From Halorussus marinus (GTDB lineage Archaea > Halobacteriota > Halobacteria > Halobacteriales > Haladaptataceae): a stretch of DNA of 64,000 nucleotides. The position numbers were made by a program, and so were the translations under genes. This document shows positions 17,255 through 26,399 of the stretch, piece by piece. Numbering within the stretch: position 1 is the first letter of the stretch; each line of letters begins with the position of its first letter. The stretch covers positions 62,001 to 126,000 of the forward strand of contig NZ_SBIV01000007.1 of NCBI RefSeq assembly GCF_004765795.1, read 5' to 3'. The notes beneath the pieces are model-generated. The model searched no databases and was not told the origin of the DNA. It was given only the letters and a program-made list of their open reading frames with translations.

Positions 17255-20137
17255 TTATTGAACTGTCTCCGCTTGGGCCGCCACCGGGAGATTGTTCTCT
17301 TCGAAGAGTGCAGCAAACAGTTTCCGTTGGACGGTCCGCGCGTGTTGATAGAACGCGGGTGGGGAGATGCCGAGTGTCTCCGCTACGTCTTCGCCCGTGC
17401 TCTCACGGGGCGACTCGAAGAACCCACTGTAGTACGCCGTCTGGATCACCTCCAGTTGCCGCTCCGTCACTGAATCGAGGAACTTCGAGTAGAGATTGTG
17501 TTCTGCGGTCTGATCGAGCGTCTGCTTGGCACGGAGTTCAGCGCCAGCGAACGTCTCACGGACGAGCTGCGTGATCGTTCGGACGTCGATGCTGTCCGGG
17601 ATATCGATGACGAGCGTCGTCGTGGTTGGATCAGCGGTCGCTTCGCGGAAGACGGCACCGTGATCGGCCAGCTCCAAGGCGAGGAACGGTTGTGTGAGCC
17701 GGAGCCGTAGAACACCCCCCTCGCCGTCCGCGCTGATCTGCTGCACGTCGTCGATACCGACCAGTTGCGAGGCCGCGTCTGCCACGTCAGTTACCGCCCG
17801 GTCTTCGACGGTCACGAACACGTAGCTGCCTTCCGTGGACTGCTGGACGCCACCCTGATACGAGAGGGTGCACTCCGCCTCCGCTGCGAGCCGTGAGAGG
17901 ACAAACTTCGGGTCCTCGATGGTGAACTCGACACATGTCATCGACGTCGTGAGCAACGCATTCTTCCGTTCGATCGCACTGAGAGCGGACGCGATGGTTT
18001 CGCCGAGTTCTCCCAGGACGGCCTTCGCCGTCTCGTCGAACGCATCCTGGGTCGGTGCGTACACCGTCAACACACCGTGGGTAAGGTCGTTGTACACGAG
18101 CGGGATGCTCAATACGGACAGGTAGTCCCGGGAGATGGCGTCTTTCCGCCACGCCTCGTCACGGAGACCAGCAGCGACGTTCGTCACCATCGTCACGTCG
18201 CCAGTGGCTGCGGTTTGTCCGGCCGGTTCTGCACCCGATGCCTGGACGGCGAACGACTGACTATCCAAGTACCCCTGTTCGGTCCCGGCCCAGGCACGAG
18301 GCTCCAAGGTGTCGGTCGTCGGATCGATCGTCCCGATCCAGGCGAACCGGAACCGGTCGTCGGCGGTCAGCAGTTCACAGACCGTGTGATCGATTTCCTC
18401 GCGCGTCTCCGCCTGTACGAGAGCCTGATCGATTTCCCGTATCGTCTCGTTGATGCGGTTCAGGGCGGTCAATTGCTCGTTTTGCGTCTGGAGTGTTCGG
18501 TCCTGTTCCCGGAGTCGTGATTCCCGTGTGACGCGGTCGAGGGCTGCTTCGGCAGTAGCCGCGAGCAGATCGGCCAACTCTCGCGTCACCTCATCGAATG
18601 CACCGACCTGGTTCGAGCCCGCAACGAACACCCCGTGGTTGCCGAGCGGGATGTAGGCCGCAGTTCGGAGGTCAGTTGCTCGATTTTCGAGCCGATCTGC
18701 GTCGTGAACGTCGTCGAAGAACAACGCTTCGTCTTCAACGAAACTGTAGCTCGGGAGCGTTTCCCCGTCGGCGTGCACGGTCGGGAGTGGGCCGTTCAGC
18801 TCGGTCATCGTCGCCGAGTGGGCTGCGGGTCGAAGATTGTTGGCCTCACCGTCGAAGAGGTAGACCGCACTCGCATCGAGAGTGAGCACACCAGGTGTGT
18901 CGTCGACGACGTGCTGGGCGATTTCTTGGTGAGTTTCGGCGTAGAGGAAATCGCGGGCCGTCTCGTGGAGCGTGGCGAGTGCCTCTTCGCGTTGCTTGCG
19001 TTTCGTGATGTCCCGACAGCTGAAGAGGAGAGTCCCGTCCTGGATCGAGACTTCGCGCACGTTGACGAGGAGCGTGTGCTCGCGCCCGGCTTTATCGGTC
19101 GCCGTCGTCTCAATGTTCTTGAGGACGCCGTCTTCCGCGAGTTCCTCCCGGTCGAAGAGGTCGTCGCCGAGGAGGTCATTGATCGTTCCGAGATTCCGGA
19201 TCTCGTCGACGGTGTAGCCGAAGATGAAGTGGACGTTGGGACAAACGTAGGTGTACTCGCCGGCTTCGTCCGTGATGAGGACGGTATCGGTCATGTTGTT
19301 GAGCGTGACCCGGTGCAGTTCTTCGGACTCTCTGAGATTCCGTTCGAGATCGACGCGCTCGGTGATGTCGACGCCTTCGACGACGATAGAGACGAGATCG
19401 CCGCGCTCGTTTTCGACCGGGCGCACGGAGAGATCGATAACGCGCGGATCATCGACGTCTGGCAGCTGTGGGACGACCGCGTTGCCGAACGTCCCGTCGA
19501 GTGCTTTCTCCACGAGTTTTTGGACATCCGTGTTCGTTGTACCAGCTTGTGACCACCACGGAAGCGTCCAGAACGGTTCGCCGACGAGCGTGTCGATGGC
19601 TTCATCGACCATCTCTCGTGCTGTTTCATTCACACGGGCAAGTGCACCATCCGGGTCGAGCACCCACGTCGCAGTTCGCGAATCGTTGAAGATCGCGTCG
19701 AACTGTCTGGCCCGGTCCCGTCGCGTGGCCGACCGCTGTGCGGCCCGGATCGCACGCTCGGTTCGTTCGATGAGTCCGTCGGTCATCTGTGCTGGCGGGT
19801 CCGAGAGCGCGATGTAATCGGTGACACCGGCTTTGATGGCCTCGCTGGCGATGGCTTCGCTCCCGGCAGTAGTCCCGAGGAGGACCGGGAGCGCAGGCGA
19901 TTCCTCGCGGATTTCTCGGAGGAGGTCGAGTCCGGTTGTCTCTTCGAGTGCGTACTCGGTAATGAGGCAGTCCGTAGGGTGCGTCCGGATGATGTCGATT
20001 GCCTCCGTCTTGGTTCGAACGTGGTGTACGCTGGCATCAGTCCGTTTCTCGAGCGTCGTGGCGAATTGTGTGAGCCAGTCGTCTGTCCCGACGAGCAACA
20101 CCGTCGACGCATCCAGAATGGGTGGGGTAGCGGTCAT
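17255..20137 (-). CDS. Receiver-PAS-GAF-HTH-10 regulator (bacterio-opsin activator type)
   Basis: A 960-residue multi-domain regulator. In order: a receiver-like domain (about 12-125); two PAS domains (about 145-265 and 275-385); two GAF domains (about 400-550 and 580-725); a BAT-type regulatory domain; and a C-terminal HTH-10 (about 895-950, LTERQLEVIQTAYYSGFFES). The receiver is degenerate: the phospho-acceptor Asp is Glu61 (LITEYAL) and the usual Lys is Ala91, so normal phosphorylation is unlikely. It probably senses small molecules or redox through PAS/GAF and controls transcription directly. The target genes are not evident. Confidence 0.87.
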   Translation of the reverse strand: MTATPPILDASTVLLVGTDDWLTQFATTLEKRTDASVHHVRTKTEAIDIIRTHPTDCLITEYALEETTGLDLLREIREESPALPVLLGTTAGSEAIASEAIKAGVTDYIALSDPPAQMTDGLIERTERAIRAAQRSATRRDRARQFDAIFNDSRTATWVLDPDGALARVNETAREMVDEAIDTLVGEPFWTLPWWSQAGTTNTDVQKLVEKALDGTFGNAVVPQLPDVDDPRVIDLSVRPVENERGDLVSIVVEGVDITERVDLERNLRESEELHRVTLNNMTDTVLITDEAGEYTYVCPNVHFIFGYTVDEIRNLGTINDLLGDDLFDREELAEDGVLKNIETTATDKAGREHTLLVNVREVSIQDGTLLFSCRDITKRKQREEALATLHETARDFLYAETHQEIAQHVVDDTPGVLTLDASAVYLFDGEANNLRPAAHSATMTELNGPLPTVHADGETLPSYSFVEDEALFFDDVHDADRLENRATDLRTAAYIPLGNHGVFVAGSNQVGAFDEVTRELADLLAATAEAALDRVTRESRLREQDRTLQTQNEQLTALNRINETIREIDQALVQAETREEIDHTVCELLTADDRFRFAWIGTIDPTTDTLEPRAWAGTEQGYLDSQSFAVQASGAEPAGQTAATGDVTMVTNVAAGLRDEAWRKDAISRDYLSVLSIPLVYNDLTHGVLTVYAPTQDAFDETAKAVLGELGETIASALSAIERKNALLTTSMTCVEFTIEDPKFVLSRLAAEAECTLSYQGGVQQSTEGSYVFVTVEDRAVTDVADAASQLVGIDDVQQISADGEGGVLRLRLTQPFLALELADHGAVFREATADPTTTTLVIDIPDSIDVRTITQLVRETFAGAELRAKQTLDQTAEHNLYSKFLDSVTERQLEVIQTAYYSGFFESPRESTGEDVAETLGISPPAFYQHARTVQRKLFAALFEENNLPVAAQAETVQ

Positions 20138-20396
20138 TATTCGACCATTGAGGGACGGCGAATGGTCCTCTCGGTGCCGATGCGAACTCGCCTCCAGCTC
20201 CGGTACTGGCCCGGATCGGAATGTACGTCCATTGCTAGTTAACTATCTAACCGCCCCGCGCCAAAGACGTTTGTTGTTTAACCCCTTGCGATAGGGGGCG
20301 CGCTACGGAATATGAAAACGCGATTATCGGGACTTTTCGCGGTCGACCGACTCTTCCCGATTTCAGCGTTCCGCTATCCAACCAGACTCTCGAGGA

Positions 20397-21635
20397 ATGA
20401 CTACCCGACCTCCCACCACCCAGCCCGAAGACGCCACGAGCAAGGAACCGCAACAGCAGCGCCAGTCGGCGTGGAGACTCGTCGCTGGAGCGAGTCTCAT
20501 CTCGACGGGGCTCGCTGCCTATGAGATCGTCCCGGCGAGTGTTACCCCGCTCATTCGCGACGCACTGAATATTGGGCCGACGATCGCAGGGTTCCTGGTC
20601 GGGGTCATGTTCGGCACCGCGGTGATCGCAAGCCTCCCAGCTGGAGCGGTGCTCGACCGGACGGATTCCAGGACTGCGATGGCACTCGCAGTGCTGACAC
20701 TCGTTGTCGCCGGGACGTGGGGATGGATCGCTGGGCGGCGAGGGGACTATCGATCTGTGATCGCGTCACGAGCGCTTGGTGGGGTCGCCTACGTCGTCGT
20801 CTGGAACGCTGGCATCGACATCGTGAGTCGGGCAGCGACCAGCGAGAATCGAGCGACTGCTGTCGGCATCTTCACTGCGAGTGGCCCGATCGGATTCGCG
20901 CTCGGTCAGGGGACCGGGCCACTGATTGCGCATCGGTTCGGGTGGCCCGCCATCTTTGTCGCATTCACCGGCCTCACGGTCGTCGGCCTCGTCCTGTTCT
21001 GGCCGGCCAGTCGCGGACTCGGAACGAGCCAGGGGGACGCTCCCTCAATTCAAGAGTTCGGTGCGGTCCTCCGGAACCGGAGTGTCTGGTCGGTCGGGCT
21101 GCTCGGCTTTCTCGGCTATTCATTATACCTATTCGTGAATAGCTGGGGTGCGTCGTATCTCACCGCCGAACTTGGCCTGTCACTCGCAGTGAGTGGCCTC
21201 TTGGTGGCAGTATTCCCCGCAATCGGGGTGGTCTCCCGGATCAGTAGTGGTCTCCTGTCTGATCGTGTCTTCGGTGGCCGTCGCCAACCCATCGTCCTCG
21301 GATCCTTCGCAGTTGCGGCTCCGCTCGTGCTCGTCTTTACGCGGTTTCGGTCGCTGCCCCTACTCGTCGCGCTCCTCCTCCTCACTGGATTTGCGGTCCA
21401 GTTGACGCTCGGCCTGTCCTTTACGTACGTCCGGGAGGTGGTTGATTCGCGGGTCGCCGCGACAGCGGTCGCGTTCCAGACGAGTATTGGGTTGGCAGGC
21501 GCGTTCCTTGCCCCGATTGCAGGCGGGGTTGTTGTCGATCTGGCCGGCTTCGATACGGCGTTCCTCCTCGCTGGACTTCTCGCTCTCTGCGGGATCGCAG
21601 TCGCGTGGCGAGCACCTGAGCCAGCGCGTTTGTAG
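20397..21635 (+). CDS. MFS transporter
   Basis: A 412-residue protein with twelve predicted membrane segments after a polar, glutamine-rich N-terminus. LPAGAVLDRTDSRTAMALA is the loop 2-3 motif, and RISSGLLSDRVFGGRRQP is its equivalent in the second half. It resembles nitrate/nitrite and organic-anion MFS carriers, but the substrate is unknown. About 260 bases without a gene separate it from the divergent HTH-10 regulator. That gap contains an AT-rich patch near 20,230-20,280 followed by a CCCC/GGGG hairpin at about 20,281-20,298. Confidence 0.84.
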   Translation: MTTRPPTTQPEDATSKEPQQQRQSAWRLVAGASLISTGLAAYEIVPASVTPLIRDALNIGPTIAGFLVGVMFGTAVIASLPAGAVLDRTDSRTAMALAVLTLVVAGTWGWIAGRRGDYRSVIASRALGGVAYVVVWNAGIDIVSRAATSENRATAVGIFTASGPIGFALGQGTGPLIAHRFGWPAIFVAFTGLTVVGLVLFWPASRGLGTSQGDAPSIQEFGAVLRNRSVWSVGLLGFLGYSLYLFVNSWGASYLTAELGLSLAVSGLLVAVFPAIGVVSRISSGLLSDRVFGGRRQPIVLGSFAVAAPLVLVFTRFRSLPLLVALLLLTGFAVQLTLGLSFTYVREVVDSRVAATAVAFQTSIGLAGAFLAPIAGGVVVDLAGFDTAFLLAGLLALCGIAVAWRAPEPARL

Positions 21636-21837
21636 CAAAAACTTCGCTATCGAACGGGGTCGACACCTGAGAGCACAATCACAGCTACGACGACGTGACC
21701 CGGTCGCTGCTGAGTCTCACCTGGGACGCTCATCACGGCCGCGAATCACTCGTTGAGGCCACCTTCTCGGTGTCTGGATGCTTGAGAAGTCCTTTCCAGT
21801 CGCTACTGAGGCATACGACTCCTGCCAATCCTTGAGA

Positions 21838-22402
21838 TTAACCATCGGCCTGCCGGTGCCGGCGTACCTGCTCTGGATTCGGCACCCACGGATGGGCATC
21901 CCAGCAGTGGAGGGCGTGCTCTCGTGGTGTTTCGAACAGCGCCTCGCATGACCCACACACGTAGGTGGTTTCGGGCCAGCGTTCGGTGACGAACATCGCG
22001 GTCACCGTCGTTCTGACCGGGTCTGGGGCGGTCGCCCGCCGAACGTAGTTGTACCCGATCGTCGTCCGTCGACGAATAGCTGACCGCACCAGCCGTTCGG
22101 GCGATCTCGGTTGGCTTGTCCTCGGGGAGATACACCCAGCGAACGAAGTCGTCGACCGATTTCTTGGCTGAGGGCTGGAGGATGAACCATCGCTCGTGGT
22201 CATCTCGGAATAGGTAGCGTTCGGTCCCCCTGTTTTGGAGGTATATTGGGTCACCCCTGCCCGGTACGAGCCGTAGTCCGAGCGACGGCGATACCGGTTT
22301 CAAAAGCTGGTCGACGACCGATGGGCCGTCATCTGTCTGGCTGTCCGAATCAGCCTCCGCTACGAATTCATCGAGACTGGCATTCGTGGTCACGGGGACC
22401 AC
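21838..22402 (-). pseudogene. Frameshifted zinc-finger protein gene, last of the Mom-like operon
   Basis: From the ATG at 22402 the frame reads well to about residue 115 (KSVDDFVRWVYLPEDKPTEI, then SYSSTDDD) and then becomes arginine-rich nonsense. The natural continuation is in another frame from about 22,070: TTIGYNYVRRATAPDPVR, then a C2H2-like finger with CGSC and HCWDAH, ending near 21,838. One insertion or deletion around 22,055-22,075 therefore breaks a gene of about 188 codons. It overlaps the end of the Mom-like gene by 13 bases. A sequencing error cannot be excluded. The function of the intact protein is unknown. Confidence 0.7.
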
Positions 22403-23055
22403 CTCCCGAGTGAGGCCTGTTCCCGGTCGGACTCAGCTGGAACTTCGCAGAGAAACCGCCACTTTGGCTGCTCTCGGATCTGCTTATCGGGGCGATTTCC
22501 CGCTTGGCCGGGGTCCGTTTTACCGGCACAGTGCCAGCCCTTGTCTCTGAGCGCTTTGATCATCGAGCCGTCGAAGTCGGCTCGCACGAACGTCAGCAGG
22601 AGCCGAACGCCTCGTCGCCGACCGTGCCGACGCACGAATCGTTCCATCGACCGGGCGAGGGCGGCAGAGGCGAGATTGGGGAAATCGACGCCGATGCAAA
22701 TCCGTGCTGCCTCGACGATTTCGTCACCCTCGAATCGCGTCCCGTCGTACTCCAGCGAGCGAATCAGCGGATAGCGCCACGTAATCGCACCTAGTAGCTG
22801 GTCCTGGTAACAGAGTCCGTGATGGACGAGATTCGTCCGGGGGATATCGTCCATATAGGAGTGATGCGCTTCGTAGATCGCGCCGGCGACGTGGCGCGGG
22901 ATCGATTCGATATGGACGCGCTCTGCGAACCCCAAACCGAGCGGCGCCGTGACCGGCTGGCCTTCCCGATGGATGGGACACGAACACCCATCGGGGGTAG
23001 GCGTATACTGGAAGCCGGTACTCCGTATTTGGTCTAGAGAGTGAGTTTCGGTCAC
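22390..23055 (-). CDS. Mom-like GNAT-fold protein, possible DNA-modification enzyme
   Basis: A 221-residue protein with a GNAT-like layout: HHSYMDDIPRTNLVHHG near the start, then LLGAITWRYPLIRS, then EIVEAARICIGVDFPNLASA followed by a helix and VRLLLTFVRADFDGSM. The order resembles the phage Mu Mom family, which adds a carbamoylmethyl group to adenine in DNA and protects it from restriction. I am confident of the GNAT-like fold and less so of Mom chemistry. A CxCxxH near the N-terminus (GCSCPIH) could bind metal. The gene overlaps the 43-residue gene before it and the frameshifted gene after it, so it is in the middle of an operon. Confidence 0.55.
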   Translation of the reverse strand: MTETHSLDQIRSTGFQYTPTPDGCSCPIHREGQPVTAPLGLGFAERVHIESIPRHVAGAIYEAHHSYMDDIPRTNLVHHGLCYQDQLLGAITWRYPLIRSLEYDGTRFEGDEIVEAARICIGVDFPNLASAALARSMERFVRRHGRRRGVRLLLTFVRADFDGSMIKALRDKGWHCAGKTDPGQAGNRPDKQIREQPKWRFLCEVPAESDREQASLGRWSP

Positions 23056-23183
23056 GAGTCGGTGTCGTCGGTGCGCTCCTGTCGGTCGTTGTATCGCTCC
23101 AGTTCGCGCCCGATATTCTCGAGCGCCTCGACACCTCGTTCGAGGAGCTGGTGGGTGGCTCGCGCCAGTCGAAGCGTCTCCAT
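23052..23183 (-). CDS. 43-residue helical protein in the Mom-like operon
   Basis: An ATG at 23183 overlaps the stop of the HTH gene by one base, and the TGA at 23052-23054 overlaps the next start by four bases. The product (METLRLARATHQLLERGVEA at the start) is a charged amphipathic helix, probably a small partner protein. No family was recognised. The tight overlaps on both sides are the main evidence. Confidence 0.65.
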   Translation of the reverse strand: METLRLARATHQLLERGVEALENIGRELERYNDRQERTDDTDS

Positions 23184-23692
23184 CAGTGCTTCCTCTCCGG
23201 GGGTTCGATGAGGTCGTTGCTCTCTTCGGCGAGTTCCCGGATTACCTGTTCCACGTCAGCCTCTTCGGCAACCGTCCGATGTGCGAGCGGGGCAGGATAT
23301 GCACGGTCGCCCTGACTGCAGAGCACGACCAGCCACTCGTCGCTTCCATCCCCGAGTACGATGTAGTGGTCGCGATCAGCGCGCTGGAAGACCCGCCGGT
23401 CCGGACGGGAGACGGTTCGCCAGTTCTCGGGGAGCGTCGGCGACGGCCGTCCGCCGTCGGGGAGGTCGACGACATCGTCGGGAGGGTCGCCATCGCGGCG
23501 TCGAGCTCCTCGCCGGTTCGGGGCCGCCTCGCGTGGGTCTCGACGAGGAATGTCGAACTTCTGCATCCACTTCGAGACCGTCTGTTGTGTACAGCCTAGT
23601 TCATCCGCGATCTTGACCGTGCTCAGCTCCTGTTTCCAGTAGAGTTCGTGGAGGAGCGATTCGTCTCGCCAGGGGTGATGTGCATCTGTCAT
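23183..23692 (-). CDS. HTH protein heading the Mom-like operon
   Basis: A 169-residue protein with an N-terminal homeodomain-like or sigma-region-4-like helix-turn-helix (LSTVKIADELGCTQQTVSKW, residues about 23-42). A disordered Arg/Asp/Pro middle follows, then a C-terminal alpha/beta segment (DHYIVLGDGSDEWLVVLCS). It is the first gene of the HTH, 43-residue, Mom-like and zinc-finger series and probably regulates it or guides the modification enzyme. A CCCCC/GGGGG hairpin and a TTTATTT box lie 36-58 bases upstream. Confidence 0.7.
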   Translation of the reverse strand: MTDAHHPWRDESLLHELYWKQELSTVKIADELGCTQQTVSKWMQKFDIPRRDPREAAPNRRGARRRDGDPPDDVVDLPDGGRPSPTLPENWRTVSRPDRRVFQRADRDHYIVLGDGSDEWLVVLCSQGDRAYPAPLAHRTVAEEADVEQVIRELAEESNDLIEPPERKH

Positions 23693-23727
23693 AGCTGTGT
23701 TCGAAAGTGTCCGTTAAGGGACTCCCG

Positions 23728-23742
23728 CCCCCTTCAAGGGGG
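23728..23742 (-). promoter_or_regulatory. GC hairpin with T-rich box before the HTH gene
   Basis: CCCCC-ttcaa-GGGGG on the plus strand is followed at 23743-23750 by aaataaac, that is GTTTATTT on the coding strand. It has the layout of the recurrent hairpin element of this region but lacks the GGGTG loop. Confidence 0.5.
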
Positions 23743-23834
23743 AAATAAACCTCTCTGCCGCAGTAATGGCGGCTGTTCAAGCGGCTCTTTGACTCTCCAG
23801 AAAGCGTTTATCAGCCGCTTGAAAACAGGGAACT

Positions 23835-25337
23835 ATGCGCCGCCGCACTGTCCTCGCAAGTCTCACTGCCGGCATCGGATCACTTGCCGGGTGTAGTACA
23901 ACGCTCGGCGGGACAACGGAGACACCGACTACGACACCAACCGAACAGCCAACTGAATCACCGACACCGACCTCCAATGATCCCAGTGAAAACGAGGAAT
24001 GGGAGCTCGGGGCCGCGAGCATCATCGACCTGACGACAGCCAACCGTACCTATGCACTTGCGCCTCTCCGCTATCGCTCCGACGATGGCGCAAGCATCAG
24101 GATGCGGTTCTCGTCGACGGCGACATCGGAGGGACCTGCGACGGTCGAAGCAACGCTCACCAACGAGAACCCCTTCGAGAACACATTTCGGTTGGACTGG
24201 ACGCCCCCTTTCGGGCGACTCTTTAGCGATATCCCCCATCCGATGGGAGAACGGAGTGGCGACTTTACGTATCGTGTCGGGTTGATATTTGCTCCGACGG
24301 CGAACCACGATCTCGTCGAGGATCCGCCTGACATCCAGCGTGCCGACGATGGCTACTGGCGACTTGCCTCTGATACAACCCCGGAACTCCCCGAGCGAGT
24401 TCGCCTTTCGCCGGGTGAAACTATCCATGGAGAGTACGCTCTGGTCGGTCGCGCCGAAGGGGTGGGACGTGGACGGCCACCAGGCGTCTACGAGTTCTCC
24501 CGAGCGGGCGAGCGGCCGCTTCGAGTGGCTGTTTGGCCGACCGACTCGCCCGGCCCAGCCACCGACTCGCAGTTCGCAGGCATGTCGGTTCCTGCGCTTC
24601 CGGGTGACAGCGATACGGCATGGTTCCACAACGCTGACGCGAGTTCACCGACGTTCGTCCGCCCAAGCACCGAGCAGACGAGTTTACCAGCCCGTATCGA
24701 GTTCACGTTCATTAATCGGGCTCGGGAGGCGGTGGGGTGTGGCCACTGGAACGTCTACAAACTTCAGGGTGGAGAATGGTTCCACCTCGGTCCGTACGTT
24801 CAGGATGCTGTCTGCCATCGCCTCTCACCCGGACATGCAGAAACCTGGGCTCTGCGGGCTGCGACTTCCGAGATGGCTCCGTGTGAGGCGCAGAGCTATC
24901 CGTTCCTCGGCGGCGGACGTTACGCCGCCGTCGCGGGCTACGGCCACGCGACAGCCCAAAGTGGAGCCCTCGTCGAGATTGACGCGCCACCAGTGACTGT
25001 CGTCCCGACCGATGATGTCACGACCCAGCGTGACAGCGGAACAGTGACGGCGACCTCGGATCGCTGGCGAACGGCTCCCGACTCTGAGGGACGTTCACGC
25101 GTGTCCCTTGTGCTCGAACCGGTAGGCAATGCTAACCGACGGCTTATCGCCGAACAGGTGATGCGCCGCCGCTATCGCGGGTATCGGAATACCCTCGCGT
25201 TTGTTGCCTCGGACGTGGAGCGTGTCGTCCTTCGCACAGACGACCGAACGGCTGACTGGACCGCTGGTTACGACGATGGGACAGCCCAGTTCCGATACGA
25301 AGAGCAAGCGTACCGCATTACGAAGCGTACACCCTGA
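23835..25337 (+). CDS. Tat-exported lipoprotein of unknown function
   Basis: A 500-residue protein with a twin-arginine signal and lipobox (MRRRTVLASLTAGIGSLAGC), followed by a Thr/Pro-rich linker typical of haloarchaeal surface lipoproteins. It should be exported folded and anchored outside the membrane by the cysteine at residue 20. The body is beta-rich without a recognised domain. A cysteine-containing stretch around residues 295-355 (VGCGHWNVYKL, CHRLSPGH, CEAQSYPFLGG) might form disulfides. It stands alone on the plus strand, divergent from the HTH/Mom-like operon. Confidence 0.75.
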   Translation: MRRRTVLASLTAGIGSLAGCSTTLGGTTETPTTTPTEQPTESPTPTSNDPSENEEWELGAASIIDLTTANRTYALAPLRYRSDDGASIRMRFSSTATSEGPATVEATLTNENPFENTFRLDWTPPFGRLFSDIPHPMGERSGDFTYRVGLIFAPTANHDLVEDPPDIQRADDGYWRLASDTTPELPERVRLSPGETIHGEYALVGRAEGVGRGRPPGVYEFSRAGERPLRVAVWPTDSPGPATDSQFAGMSVPALPGDSDTAWFHNADASSPTFVRPSTEQTSLPARIEFTFINRAREAVGCGHWNVYKLQGGEWFHLGPYVQDAVCHRLSPGHAETWALRAATSEMAPCEAQSYPFLGGGRYAAVAGYGHATAQSGALVEIDAPPVTVVPTDDVTTQRDSGTVTATSDRWRTAPDSEGRSRVSLVLEPVGNANRRLIAEQVMRRRYRGYRNTLAFVASDVERVVLRTDDRTADWTAGYDDGTAQFRYEEQAYRITKRTP

Positions 25338-25433
25338 CTATTGTATCCGTTTCAGGGTTCGTATACCGGCTAGAATCAGCTCGATTTCGGGGTCAGAATC
25401 GGCGACACATTCTCGCGCCGGTTCAAATGCAAG

Positions 25434-25697
25434 TTATGGTGGGAGGTGACGGTCGTAGATATTCCGGCGATGCCCAACCGCCTCAACGATCAGGACATCC
25501 TCATCCCGGTCCCAGGTGATGATCGCACGATAGTCGCCAGCACGAAGCTTGTAGTATGGATACCCGGTGAGCTTTTCGAGACGATGAGAGGTCCAGTCCT
25601 TTGCTTCGTCGAGTTTCTTCACCAACCGCTCTTGGGCTTCCGATTCGAGCCCCTCCAGCAAATCGAGTGCTTTTGGCGTCCACTCGACCTCAGTCAT
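25434..25697 (-). CDS. RelE/ParE-family toxin
   Basis: An 87-residue protein of the RelE superfamily: MTEVEWTPKALDLLEGLESE, the LTGYPYYKLRAGDYRAII core, and the C-terminal VEAVGHRRNIYDRH with the basic and Tyr residues of RelE-type ribonucleases. These toxins cut mRNA at the ribosome. It overlaps the antitoxin gene by eight bases, antitoxin first, as is usual for type II pairs. Confidence 0.88.
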   Translation of the reverse strand: MTEVEWTPKALDLLEGLESEAQERLVKKLDEAKDWTSHRLEKLTGYPYYKLRAGDYRAIITWDRDEDVLIVEAVGHRRNIYDRHLPP

Positions 25698-25968
25698 CGA
25701 TGCCCAGCCGGTCCTTCACGTCGTCCTGCGACACCGTCTCGCCCTGCTCCCGCTGTTTGCGGCTCTCGGCCAGATGATCCAGGGCTTCCTCGGACAGCTG
25801 CGTTGGCGGATTGACGGCGTCCCGAAGCGCGTCGCGGATGAACTCGGATTTGTTCGCGTAGCCACGCTCCTCCCAGACGTCGTCGACCTGTGCCAGCAGC
25901 GACTGTGGCACGCGGACGTTGATCTTCTCCATCTCACCGTCGCCGCCGGCATCGCTGTCAGTGCTCAT
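25690..25968 (-). CDS. Ribbon-helix-helix antitoxin
   Basis: A 92-residue protein with an N-terminal CopG/Arc-like ribbon-helix-helix (EKINVRVPQSLLAQVDDVWE, then GYANKSEFIRDALRDAV) that should bind the operon's own promoter. The charged C-terminal tail (EEALDHLAESRKQREQG) probably wraps the toxin. It precedes and overlaps the RelE-type toxin gene. Confidence 0.87.
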   Translation of the reverse strand: MSTDSDAGGDGEMEKINVRVPQSLLAQVDDVWEERGYANKSEFIRDALRDAVNPPTQLSEEALDHLAESRKQREQGETVSQDDVKDRLGIDD

Positions 25969-25987
25969 ATGCTGTGATACGCCTGTA

Positions 25988-26179
25988 TCACGTAAGTAGC
26001 TTCGGTTGGATACGCGAACTGTGGTTAACGAGGTCGAGACTGCGTGCGAGGGAGAGCCGCCGATGCTCCGAGAAGTTCAGGACGACGGCTTGGCCGTCGA
26101 CGCGGAAGCCGACGTATTCGACTGCGTCTCGGTGAGCCTGACCTGGCGATGCGACTGGAACCGATTCCGAACTGGCCAT
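25988..26179 (-). CDS. Small conserved-looking haloarchaeal protein
   Basis: A 63-residue protein (MASSESVPVASPGQAHRDAV at the start, DGQAVVLNFSEHRRLSLARS near the end). An alternative ATG at 26197 adds six residues. It lies directly upstream of the antitoxin gene on the same strand and is preceded by a typical hairpin element at 26223-26243, which supports it being a real gene. Function unknown. Confidence 0.55.
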   Translation of the reverse strand: MASSESVPVASPGQAHRDAVEYVGFRVDGQAVVLNFSEHRRLSLARSLDLVNHSSRIQPKLLT

Positions 26180-26222
26180 AGGTACATTCCCGTTCATTCG
26201 TTGCTCGCGGGCGGTTCGGTGA

Positions 26223-26243
26223 CCCCCGCACCCCTCTCGGGGG
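26223..26243 (-). promoter_or_regulatory. GGGTG-loop hairpin with TTTATT box
   Basis: CCCCC (26223-26227) pairs with GGGGG (26239-26243). The coding-strand loop is GAGAGGGGTGC, and GTTTATTG precedes it. It lies 26 bases before the ATG at 26197, or 44 before that at 26179. A member of the recurrent element family. Confidence 0.6.
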
Positions 26244-26399
26244 CAATAAACACCACCAGCCCAGAATTGTCCTTGAGTTACAACGGATCCGCTGATTTGC
26301 TCTACGAGGGTGGAGCTGCTCAGACCATTTCCTGTTGGAGTAATTCCTGTAAACACGGGAGTCCCGAACGTTAACTACCGGGGAAGCATAGGTCTATGT

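Noticed and set aside
18635-19552. A 305-codon plus-strand frame opposite the HTH-10 regulator
   Set aside because: It is a shadow of the regulator's acidic codons; no motif or separate promoter was seen.
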